Part shown: one piece after another, positions 1 to 6,598 of the stretch
Layout of the letters: every line of letters begins with the position of its first letter
Numbering within the stretch: the stretch's first letter is position 1
Program-made: the position numbers and the translations under genes
Origin: Acidobacteriota bacterium
Lineage (GTDB): Bacteria; Acidobacteriota; Blastocatellia; RBC074
Assembly (NCBI GenBank): GCA_016789605.1
Contig: JAEUQO010000316.1
Location: 1 to 34,991, forward strand
Direction of reading: 5' to 3'
Length of the DNA: 34,991 nt
The notes under the pieces: generated by a model
What the model saw: the letters and a program-made list of their open reading frames with translations, nothing else
Told to the model about the DNA's origin: nothing
Database searches by the model: none

Positions 1-1460
1 CCGGGCACGGCCAGCCCGCGACGGCCATAGGTGTATGTCCAGTTCGGCTCCATGCCTGCGAGTGGCAGCCCGTCAAAAATTTTGGCCGCAATGCCCGGAT
101 AACGCGAGCCTTCAAAATCGAGCGCCTCGCGCCAGCCAGCATTGGGCGCAGTACACCAATCGGCGTGATCCGGTTCCTGGGCGTGCAAACGCCATTGCCA
201 CAAACTGCCCGCGCCATAAACCAGACCCATCGTGCCGCCCGCCGTCAGGTTCATCCAGGCTTCATGCCCCTGCCACCAGCCTGCGCCGCGCCCTGTGCGC
301 CCGATGTTTTCATAGGTTGGCTCGCCATTGGCGACGGCTTTTTGCGGCGTATTGCGCCACATGTCCGCCACGCGCTCAGGCACGTGATCGCCGTTGTGTC
401 CCGTCTGACACCATTGAAAATCCAGCCAGGCCTTGTCCTGATGCGTGCGGTTCAGCGAATGCGGCGCGTAATGAATGCCCGTCGGCTGCTGGTAGGCATC
501 CCATTCTTCGACGGTGTTTCCCGCGCGATCCAACTGCTCGACAATCGAAGGCATTGTCGCCGGATTGTCGCCGCCCACCAGCCAGATGGCCGGGCGAGCG
601 CCGTAACGCGCCACCAGATATTTGCAGTAACGCGCGTAATCTTCCGGGCTGGCCACGGTGCCTGCGACGCTGCGCCCTTTCCAGCCATAGCCGTGAAACA
701 CCGGTTGATAGACGGGCGCGATGCCGTGCTTCACCAGCGTCGCCACCAGTTTGTCGAAGGTCTGAAAATAGGCCGGATTCAATTGTCGCAGCGTGCCTTG
801 CGGAAGGTCTTCAAAGCCGACATCAAAGCCCAGGTCTTCTGTGCGCGAACGCGGCCCGGTGGCTTTCATATCCGGCTGGACGGTCATCAAAAGCGCGGCG
901 TTGAAGCCTTTGGCGCTGCGGTCGCGGGCATAGATTTCTGCCTGTTCAGGCGTTGCTCGCCACGGCAACGCCCACGCCGTGTCCGCGCAAAGCAATCGCG
1001 CCGTGCCGTCCGCGTGAATCAGATTGCGACCGCCCGGCGGAATTTTCCAGAATCCGTGTGCAGTGAAAATTGTAGGCGCAGCGGCCTTGTTCGCCTCTGC
1101 CTGAAGCGTTCCCGCTTTTCCCTGAATGCCTGCGTCGCCGTTGCGGTCTGATGCCGTCCAGCGCCACGTGCCCGAAGATTTTGGCGAAGCAAAGCGGACA
1201 CGAAACACGCGCGCGCCGTCCCAGAAGATCGGGCGGCGAATTTTGGTTCCGTCGTCGTGAACGAAATCCACCCAGGCGTCCACTTCGGTGTAAGGATTGG
1301 CCGTTTCCCGCGCGGCGTTGAACGTCAGTTCGACTTCCTGCCATTGCGGCGCTCTCGTGACGGATTGCGCGCCTGTCTTGTGCGTCGCTGGTGCAAAGCC
1401 CAGCCCGCTGATTGTCAGCAGCAGCACAAAAATAATTCTGGGGCCAATAAATGGGGTCAT
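1..1460 (-). CDS. Apiosidase-like glycoside hydrolase (DUF5060 + DUF4038), 3' end cut by window edge
   Basis: Reading the minus strand from an ATG at 1458-1460 gives an open frame of 486 codons that runs off the window. The N-terminus ([18 protein letters not shown]) is a hydrophobic signal peptide. Residues about 40-115 resemble DUF5060, an Ig-like domain, with the pattern [29 protein letters not shown] and SGTWRW. After about residue 135 the protein matches the DUF4038/apiosidase-like TIM barrel, with a [15 protein letters not shown] stretch, a [13 protein letters not shown] helix, VGGDNP (the usual acid/base Asp region) and NGEPTYE (a candidate nucleophile Glu). Family members of GH140 type cleave apiose or related side chains of pectin; the actual substrate here is inferred. 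It is the last visible gene of the minus-strand cluster, and a perfect hairpin lies 20 nt upstream of its start. An in-frame GTG one codon upstream is an alternative start. Confidence 0.82.
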   Translation of the reverse strand, partial: MTPFIGPRIIFVLLLTISGLGFAPATHKTGAQSVTRAPQWQEVELTFNAARETANPYTEVDAWVDFVHDDGTKIRRPIFWDGARVFRVRFASPKSSGTWRWTASDRNGDAGIQGKAGTLQAEANKAAAPTIFTAHGFWKIPPGGRNLIHADGTARLLCADTAWALPWRATPEQAEIYARDRSAKGFNAALLMTVQPDMKATGPRSRTEDLGFDVGFEDLPQGTLRQLNPAYFQTFDKLVATLVKHGIAPVYQPVFHGYGWKGRSVAGTVASPEDYARYCKYLVARYGARPAIWLVGGDNPATMPSIVEQLDRAGNTVEEWDAYQQPTGIHYAPHSLNRTHQDKAWLDFQWCQTGHNGDHVPERVADMWRNTPQKAVANGEPTYENIGRTGRGAGWWQGHEAWMNLTAGGTMGLVYGAGSLWQWRLHAQEPDHADWCTAPNAGWREALDFEGSRYPGIAAKIFDGLPLAGMEPNWTYTYGRRGLAVP

Positions 1461-1479
1461 CACTTTTCCGAAAATGAGG

Positions 1480-1502
1480 GGAACAGGTTAGCAACCTGTT
1501 CC
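1480..1502. repeat. Perfect inverted repeat in the leader of the glycosidase gene
   Basis: Arms GGAACAGGTT (1480-1489) and AACCTGTTCC (1493-1502) are exact reverse complements separated by AGC. The repeat lies 20 nt upstream of the glycosidase start and would form a strong hairpin in the mRNA. It shares the CAGGT...ACCTG core with the repeat at 3583-3601. No T tract follows it, so a simple terminator is unlikely. Confidence 0.8.
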
Positions 1503-1544
1503 ATCGGTATTTATTGTTTCAGGGCGTCGTCACAAAACCAGCCC

Positions 1545-2261
1545 CTACGGTGATGCAGGTTTTCCAGGGGAGGGTGCGGGGCGCGCTATTTCCAGGTTCG
1601 CCACCTGCACCGCTTTGATTTCGTCAATGTAGTAAGTGCCTTCGCCCGGTTCGTCGTTGCGACCGTTGATATAAAACGCGATTTCAATCAACGCTTCCGG
1701 TTTGAAGACCGGGCTGGTGTCCGGCGAGTCGGCGTATTTGATGTTGTGTTCCAGCGCCGCAAAAGGAATGGTCACGATGCGCCCCTGTCTGTCGCCCTTT
1801 TTGGGCACATACACGGTTTGCCAGAGGTCGTGAATGTTGTTTCCCTTGGCATTGGCGATATTGAGTTGAAACGTGATTTGCCGTCCCGATCCGTCGGGCT
1901 TGAGCCAGAACTGCGCGGCGTTGCAGCCCGAAGCATCCCATTTCGCTACGCGGCAAATCGGGCTGTAATGGGTTGTCTCTTCGACAGTGGTGCTGTACTC
2001 CCATTTGAGTCCCTGCCGGCCTGCGCTTTTGTGTGTTTTCTCGATGGTTTGGCGCGTGCCGCCGCCGTGGCGTGGCCAGTACCAGGCTTTCGCAAGCTGC
2101 GCATCTTCCGTATAGGATTCAAAATCTTCCAGCATGACCGTTTTGGTGACTTTCAGCTTTCCCGCGTCAAGCTCGGCCACTTGCCCGTCTGCCGAGGCAA
2201 TGAAAGGGTTATGGACGCCGAAAAGGCACAAGAGAAGAATCACAAACAGAGTTCGCAACAT
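1545..2261 (-). CDS. Secreted carbohydrate-binding-like protein (CBM11/CIA30-like fold)
   Basis: This 238-residue protein starts at an ATG preceded by AGGAGG with good spacing. Residues 1-24 form a signal peptide (MLRTLFVILLLCLFGVHNPF). The rest is a single jelly-roll-like domain: an opening VMLEDFESY motif, GRQGLKWEYS, a central AAQFWLKPDGSG strand pair, and a closing YYIDEIKAVQV motif. FESY at the start and YIDEI at the end are typical of CBM11/CIA30-type galactose-binding-like domains. No catalytic residues are evident, so it probably binds a glycan outside the cytoplasm. Only 29 nt separate it from the upstream propeller gene, suggesting co-transcription. Its last codons and its TAG stop (1545-1547) fall in a GTAGGGGCTGG sequence that resembles a dispersed repeat. 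The specific ligand is unknown. Confidence 0.7.
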   Translation of the reverse strand: MLRTLFVILLLCLFGVHNPFIASADGQVAELDAGKLKVTKTVMLEDFESYTEDAQLAKAWYWPRHGGGTRQTIEKTHKSAGRQGLKWEYSTTVEETTHYSPICRVAKWDASGCNAAQFWLKPDGSGRQITFQLNIANAKGNNIHDLWQTVYVPKKGDRQGRIVTIPFAALEHNIKYADSPDTSPVFKPEALIEIAFYINGRNDEPGEGTYYIDEIKAVQVANLEIARPAPSPGKPASP

Positions 2262-2290
2262 GGAAATTCCTCCTGTAGTTAGACTGGAAG

Positions 2291-3559
2291 TTATGGCCTG
2301 GCTCGCTGTCCAATGGCGAACAGATGCCGCTCGGTGCGGATGAAAATTTGTCCCTGCGCAATGGCTGGCGAAGCCTGCAATGATTCATTGAGCAGATTCT
2401 TCGCCAGAACTTCAAAGGTTGCGCCAGCTTTGATCACGGTTGTTTCGCCGTTGTCGCCAGCGAAGTAAATGCGGCCTGCGGAGGCCACGGGCGAAGCTGA
2501 AAAATTACCGCCAACGCGCTGTTGCCAGAGCAATTCGCCAGTCGCCGCATTCATGCACGTCGCCACGCCGCCGTCGGTGATGGCAAACAGATAAGGCTTC
2601 ACGTAAATCATCGAAGGCACCTTGGGCATGCCTTTTTTCTGTTCCCAGACGAGATTGGATTCCCTGAGTTCGCCCGCGCCGCCGAGCCGGAACGCCTTGA
2701 TGGATTCCTTGCCGCCCCAGCCGCCCGAGGTGAAGGCCAGGCCGTCACCCAGCACGACGGAGGGCACTTTGCCTTCGCCGATGACCTCGCTTGTCCACAA
2801 ACGCGCGCCGGTTTTGAAATCGAAGCCCTGCAACACATCGCCCGCTTCGCTGATGACCTGCACGCGACCATCCGGCGCTTTCCAAATGGTGGGCGTGCCG
2901 TGCGAAATGCGCGACAGACCGCGCGAAGCTTTCCAGCGTTGTTTGCCCGTTTTCGCATCCAGCGCCACGACATAAGACTTGTCCCAGGGGATCTGCCAGC
3001 CGACTTTCTTGTCTTCGCCATCGCTGCTGCCATCGCGCGCCATAATCAGCAAACCGTTGTGCAGCAACAGCCCCGTGCCCAAGCCGTGCTGGCCATAAAA
3101 CGGATAATCGCGGTTCGTCCAAATGACGCGGCCCGTGAAATCTAGCGCCGCGAAACTGCCGTCGCCGAAACACACATACACCAGCTTGCCATCGGTCGCA
3201 GGCGTCGGCGTGGCGTAGCTGTTGCGGCCTTCCTTGCGGCGCAGCGTCTGTTGGAACACTTCCTTGTCCCAAAGAATTCTGCCCGTCTTGCGATCCAGCG
3301 CCAGCACGCGGCAACTCGTGCCGCCATTGGTCGCAGTCGTCACAAAGATGCGCTCGCCCCAGACGATAGGCGATGACCAGCCTTCGCCGGGCAGTTCGGT
3401 TTTCCAGGCGATGTTTTCGGTGGCGCTCCATTTCAGCGGCAGATTGGTTTCGGCGGAATGCCCCTGCGTATTCGGCCCACGAAACTGCGGCCAGTTTTGC
3501 GCATGAACGACACCCGCACCGAGCAGGAACAAGGCGAGCAAAGGAAGAATTTGTTTCAT
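2291..3559 (-). CDS. Secreted PQQ-binding-like beta-propeller protein
   Basis: A 422-residue protein with a signal peptide (MKQILPLLALFLLGAGVVHA) and then WPQFRGPNTQGHS, the standard opening of the acidobacterial/planctomycete PQQ-like propeller family. Repeated blade motifs occur along its length: VLALDRKTGRILW, FAALDFTGRVIW, VVALDAKTGKQRW, LQGFDFKTGARLW and ATCMNAATGELLW. These are typical of PQQ_2/BamB-like eight-bladed propellers. Such proteins are exported and are often found beside DUF1501 and PSD1 genes, but their biochemical role is mostly unproven, and whether this one binds a quinone cannot be seen. It lies 52 nt downstream of the Gfo/Idh/MocA gene, with a palindrome in the gap. Confidence 0.88.
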   Translation of the reverse strand: MKQILPLLALFLLGAGVVHAQNWPQFRGPNTQGHSAETNLPLKWSATENIAWKTELPGEGWSSPIVWGERIFVTTATNGGTSCRVLALDRKTGRILWDKEVFQQTLRRKEGRNSYATPTPATDGKLVYVCFGDGSFAALDFTGRVIWTNRDYPFYGQHGLGTGLLLHNGLLIMARDGSSDGEDKKVGWQIPWDKSYVVALDAKTGKQRWKASRGLSRISHGTPTIWKAPDGRVQVISEAGDVLQGFDFKTGARLWTSEVIGEGKVPSVVLGDGLAFTSGGWGGKESIKAFRLGGAGELRESNLVWEQKKGMPKVPSMIYVKPYLFAITDGGVATCMNAATGELLWQQRVGGNFSASPVASAGRIYFAGDNGETTVIKAGATFEVLAKNLLNESLQASPAIAQGQIFIRTERHLFAIGQRARP

Positions 3560-3582
3560 CGGATTGAGCCTTCAATGAGTAA

Positions 3583-3601
3583 AGCAGGTGCGTAACCTGC
3601 T
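3583..3601. repeat. Inverted repeat in the leader of the propeller gene
   Basis: Arms AGCAGGT (3583-3589) and ACCTGCT (3595-3601) are exact complements around a 5-nt loop. The repeat sits 23 nt upstream of the propeller start. It matches the core of the repeat at 1480-1502 and holds the same position relative to a start codon in the same operon. Confidence 0.7.
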
Positions 3602-3611
3602 CTACCTGAGT

Positions 3612-4661
3612 TCACTTCAAACCACTGATCAGGCCGTCGTCAGACAGTCTGAGTACGTTGCCGCTTTGGGCCGATTCATAGGAGGCAAAAATAAGCTGCA
3701 CGGTGCGCAAATTATCTTCGCCCGTGGTTTCCGCCTGCGCTTCGCCGCGCAGCGCCGCCAGCAGGTTGGCGTTGCAAGGCACGATGCTGGCCTGCACCAG
3801 TTCATACGCGGGATCAACCCAACTGAAACGCGGCGGCGGATAGCGTTTGACGCACGAACCGGCTTCCGTCGTCAGGCACAGGCGATAATTCGGCCCCAGT
3901 TCGAGCGAGCCTTTTTCGCCTTCGATGACCACATAAGTTTCGGGAAAGTGTTCGTGCTCGGTGCGGCTGGCGTAGCTCATTTCGCAGATGACCGTCATGC
4001 CGTTGTCCATCGTCATCATCACGGTGGCAACATCTTCGCCTTTGATTTCCTTGTGAATGCGATGCGTGCGGCAATAGAGCGTGCGGGCTTCGCCAAACAA
4101 AAAACGCGCCACGTCGAGAATGTGGCTGCCGATGTCGGTCAGGATGAATTGCTCCAGCTCTTTCAGAAACGGCTGATTGTCGAAGACAGGAAAGCTGGAA
4201 CAGAAATGGATGCGCGCGCGAAACGGCTGACCGATGACGCCGCTTGCCAGGTCGTGTTTCAACTGGCGCAGCGGTGTTTGCCAGCGCCAGTTTTCGTGCA
4301 CGTAAAATGGAGTGTTGGATTCGCGACAAACACGCACCATCTCGGCAGCTTCGGCCAAAGTGGTCGCCATCGGCTTTTGACAAATGACGGGCAAGCGGCG
4401 GGACGCGGCAAGACGAACGAGCGGCGCGTGCGTTTTGACATCGGTGATGATGTCCAGAAAATCCAGCCGTTCGCGTTCCAGCATTTCCTGCACGTTGTCG
4501 TAAACCGCAGGCACGCCAAACTCACGCGCCAGTTCTTCGGCTCTTTCCCGATGACGGTTGCAGAGTGCGACACATTCCGCGCCCGGCAGTTCACGCCACC
4601 CGGCCAATTGATAGCGCGCCCAGTATCCGGTTCCGACCACAGCAAAGCGTAAATTCCTCAT
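3612..4661 (-). CDS. Gfo/Idh/MocA family NAD(P)-dependent oxidoreductase
   Basis: The protein opens with MRNLRFAVVGTGYWARYQLAG, a Rossmann fold with a VGTGYWA dinucleotide-binding turn. Residues about 1-120 form the nucleotide-binding domain. It has the family's CQKPMATTLAEA motif (the EKP-type motif, with Gln in place of Glu) near residue 95, followed by a C-terminal alpha/beta substrate domain with HENWRWQTP and LTDIGSHILDVARFL (a GxHxxD-type active-site region with the catalytic His). Family members oxidise or reduce sugars and polyols. No signal peptide is present, so it is cytoplasmic and may process a sugar released by the cluster's glycosidase. I chose the ATG at 4661; an in-frame TTG at 4676 would overlap the previous stop. 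At 349 residues its length is normal. Confidence 0.88.
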   Translation of the reverse strand: MRNLRFAVVGTGYWARYQLAGWRELPGAECVALCNRHRERAEELAREFGVPAVYDNVQEMLERERLDFLDIITDVKTHAPLVRLAASRRLPVICQKPMATTLAEAAEMVRVCRESNTPFYVHENWRWQTPLRQLKHDLASGVIGQPFRARIHFCSSFPVFDNQPFLKELEQFILTDIGSHILDVARFLFGEARTLYCRTHRIHKEIKGEDVATVMMTMDNGMTVICEMSYASRTEHEHFPETYVVIEGEKGSLELGPNYRLCLTTEAGSCVKRYPPPRFSWVDPAYELVQASIVPCNANLLAALRGEAQAETTGEDNLRTVQLIFASYESAQSGNVLRLSDDGLISGLK

Positions 4662-4672
4662 CCTGGTTTCTC

Positions 4673-6040
4673 TCAAGCCAGCAAGCCTTTGACGACGTTT
4701 CCATGCACATCGGTCAGCCGGTAATCGCGTCCGCCGTGGCGGTAGGTCAGCCGCGTATGATCAAAACCGAGCAGGTGCAAAATCGTCGCGTGAAAATCGT
4801 GGACGTGAACTTCGTTTTCGGCCACGTGTTCGCCGAATTCGTCCGACTTGCCGAACACAATGCCGGGTTTGACACCGCCGCCCGCCATCCACGAACTGAA
4901 GACAAAATTGTGATGGCCGCGCCCATCCGGTTTATCAATCCAGGGCGTGCGTCCGTATTCCGTTGTCCACACGACCAGCGTGTCGTCGAGCATTCCGCGC
5001 GATTTCAGGTCGCGCAACAGCCCGGCAATGGGCTGGTCAATATTGCGCGCCAGTTTTTCATAGCCTTTCAGATTATCGTGCGCGTCCCAGTTATTCGATG
5101 ATCCGACATCAATCAATTCGATGAAGCGCACGCCGCGTTCGGCCAAACGTCTTGCGACCAGACATTGCCAGGCAAAGCCCTGCGCGCTGCCGCGCACCAG
5201 GCCGTACAGCTTCAAGGTGGCGTCGGTTTCTTTTGACAAATCCAGCACCTCGGGCATTTCGCGCTGCATGCCGAAGGCGGTCTCAAAAGATTTGATGCGC
5301 GCCGCCAATGGCGATTCCGTTTCGCGCGAGCGCAGATGCTCCCGGTTCAATTCATCAAGCAAGCCCAGTTCGCGTTGTTGAATTTTCTCGGAAGGCGAGC
5401 GGCGCACGAGGTTTTGCACAGGCTCAGCGGCGGGAATCACGCGCGTGCCCTGATGCACGGCAGGCAGAAAATCGGAGTCCCAAACCTGGCTGCCCGCGTA
5501 AGGCAGATAAGGCGCAAGCACAATGAACGAAGGCAGGTTTTGATTTTCCGTGCCCAGACCGTAACTCACCCAGGAACCCATGCTCGGACGTTTAAAAGTG
5601 ATGGAGCCGCAATGCATGCCGAGCGTGGCCTGAAAATGTTCGTTGTGGTCGCATTTCATCGAACGAATCAAACAGACTTCGTCCATCACGTCTCGCAAAT
5701 GCGGGAACAGATCGCTGACTTCCGTGCCGCAGCGCGGATTCGGTTTGAAATTCCAAAACGGGCGCAGCAACGGGCGATTGATGGACCCCAGCCCGTTTCG
5801 CTCGGCCATCTCGATGAGCTTCGGTTTCGGATCGAAGGTGTCCATTTGCGAAACGCCGCCCGTCGAAAACAGGAAAATTACTCGTTTGGCCTTGCCGGGG
5901 AAATGCGGCGTTTTGGGGGCCAGCGGATTTTCGGATTGCGGACTGCCGCCCGCAAGTAACTCTGTCAGTAATCCGGGCATCAGCAACGATCCGCCCAGCA
6001 GCGAATGAATCATTTGGCGACGAGATGGTTTTGGGTTCAT
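4673..6040 (-). CDS. DUF1501 domain protein (sulfatase-like, Tat-type export signal)
   Basis: A 455-residue DUF1501 protein of the alkaline phosphatase/sulfatase-like superfamily. It starts MNPKPSRRQMIHSLLGGSLL, with a twin-Arg and hydrophobic stretch typical of Tat signals in this family. The body has AKRVIFLFSTGGVSQMDTFDPKP (metal-site Asp region, residues about 50-75), CGTEVSDLFPHL, RSMKCDHNEH and, near the C-terminus, VWTTEYGRTPWID and GRGHHNFVFSSWMAGGGVKPG. All are characteristic of DUF1501. In this group the gene usually follows a DUF1549/DUF1553 gene directly; here an inserted GxxExxY gene separates them. The ATG at 6040 is preferred over an in-frame TTG at 6055. The substrate is unknown; a role in hydrolysing sulfated or phosphorylated glycans is inference. 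Confidence 0.9.
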   Translation of the reverse strand: MNPKPSRRQMIHSLLGGSLLMPGLLTELLAGGSPQSENPLAPKTPHFPGKAKRVIFLFSTGGVSQMDTFDPKPKLIEMAERNGLGSINRPLLRPFWNFKPNPRCGTEVSDLFPHLRDVMDEVCLIRSMKCDHNEHFQATLGMHCGSITFKRPSMGSWVSYGLGTENQNLPSFIVLAPYLPYAGSQVWDSDFLPAVHQGTRVIPAAEPVQNLVRRSPSEKIQQRELGLLDELNREHLRSRETESPLAARIKSFETAFGMQREMPEVLDLSKETDATLKLYGLVRGSAQGFAWQCLVARRLAERGVRFIELIDVGSSNNWDAHDNLKGYEKLARNIDQPIAGLLRDLKSRGMLDDTLVVWTTEYGRTPWIDKPDGRGHHNFVFSSWMAGGGVKPGIVFGKSDEFGEHVAENEVHVHDFHATILHLLGFDHTRLTYRHGGRDYRLTDVHGNVVKGLLA

Positions 6041-6048
6041 AAGGTTGA

Positions 6049-6090
6049 ATAGCAACGCGGATGACGCGGATAAAAAGGATTTGTACGGAT
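6049..6090 (+). repeat. Left inverted-repeat end with phased GGAT boxes
   Basis: The first 23 bases match the right end exactly. GGAT occurs at 6059, 6068, 6077 and 6087, giving spacings of 9, 9 and 10 bp. Bases between the last two boxes differ from the right end, while the box spacing is kept. Confidence 0.75.
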
Positions 6091-6114
6091 AAGTGCGAAG
6101 CTTGTTGCGATTCG

Positions 6115-6519
6115 CTATTCCTTAAGTGGTTTCTGGAAGACGCGGCGCTTAAATTCAGGCTTGCGCCCGAAATTCAGTAATAACCCGACCTCGATTTCCG
6201 TAGCTTTCAGATAATTTTGCAGTTGGCGCAGGTGTGCTTCATGAATTGTTTCCATCGCCTTCAACTCGATAATGACCTTTCCCTCCACGACCAGGTCGGC
6301 GAAATATTCGCCGACAATCTGATTGCGGTAAGACACATTCAGCGGCTTCTGGCATTCAACTGATAGCCCCATTTCGCGCAGTTCAAGAGCCAGCGCATTC
6401 TCATAAACTTTCTCTAGAAATCCGTAACCTAACGAGTTATAGACATTGTAAAACGCCTTGATAATCTGATCCGTCAACGCAGCATGCAGCAACTCAATTT
6501 TCGCCTGATTACTTTCCAT
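6115..6519 (-). CDS. GxxExxY family protein (PDDEXK_3-like putative nuclease)
   Basis: A 134-residue protein with the family signature GYGFLEKVYENAL (GxxExxY, residues about 31-43). A second block, EYFADLVVEGKVIIELKA, provides the Asp and the ExK of a PD-(D/E)XK nuclease core, followed by HEAHLRQLQNYLKA and GLLLNFG. All the expected PF13366 landmarks are present at normal length, so it looks intact. The family is widespread in planctomycetes, acidobacteria and relatives, but its function is unproven; nuclease activity is inferred from the fold. GAGG lies just upstream of the ATG. It has no evident link to the sugar genes around it and sits between inverted repeats, so it is probably a passenger or a selfish gene. 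Confidence 0.9.
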   Translation of the reverse strand: MESNQAKIELLHAALTDQIIKAFYNVYNSLGYGFLEKVYENALALELREMGLSVECQKPLNVSYRNQIVGEYFADLVVEGKVIIELKAMETIHEAHLRQLQNYLKATEIEVGLLLNFGRKPEFKRRVFQKPLKE

Positions 6520-6552
6520 TTCCTCACTTCATTTCCAAGCTTGAAAAGCCTG

Positions 6553-6594
6553 ATCCGTCCTGATCCTCACCATCCGCGTCATCCGCGTTGCTAT
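6553..6594 (-). repeat. Right inverted-repeat end with phased GGAT boxes
   Basis: Reverse complement of the left end: exact over 6572-6594, diverged further in. On the plus strand ATCC occurs at 6553, 6563, 6572 and 6581, which mirrors the 9-9-10 bp spacing of the left end. Confidence 0.75.
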
Positions 6595-6598
6595 CCCT

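Larger units (their letters stand above)
6049..6594. mobile_element. Putative small element: GxxExxY gene bounded by inverted repeats
   Basis: A 546-bp segment ends on both sides in a perfect 23-bp inverted repeat (6049-6071 and 6572-6594), and imperfect similarity extends to about 42 bp per end. It carries only the GxxExxY gene. It lies between PSD1 and DUF1501, starting 8 bp upstream of the DUF1501 ATG and ending 4 bp before the stop codon of PSD1, so it fills nearly the whole gap. There is no transposase and I see no clear target duplication. Mobility is inferred from repeats and placement, not shown. Confidence 0.55.

Noticed and set aside
35..1151. Long plus-strand open frames opposite the glycosidase gene
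   Set aside because: They have Arg/Pro/Ala-rich, low-complexity translations typical of antisense frames; the minus-strand frame shows DUF5060 and DUF4038 motifs.
946..1494. 182-codon minus-strand frame near the glycosidase start
   Set aside because: It overlaps the real glycosidase frame in a different phase and has no family motifs.
3588..4652. 354-codon plus-strand frame opposite the Gfo/Idh/MocA gene
   Set aside because: It is a shadow of the oxidoreductase; its composition is unlike a real protein, whereas the minus strand has the full Rossmann motif set.
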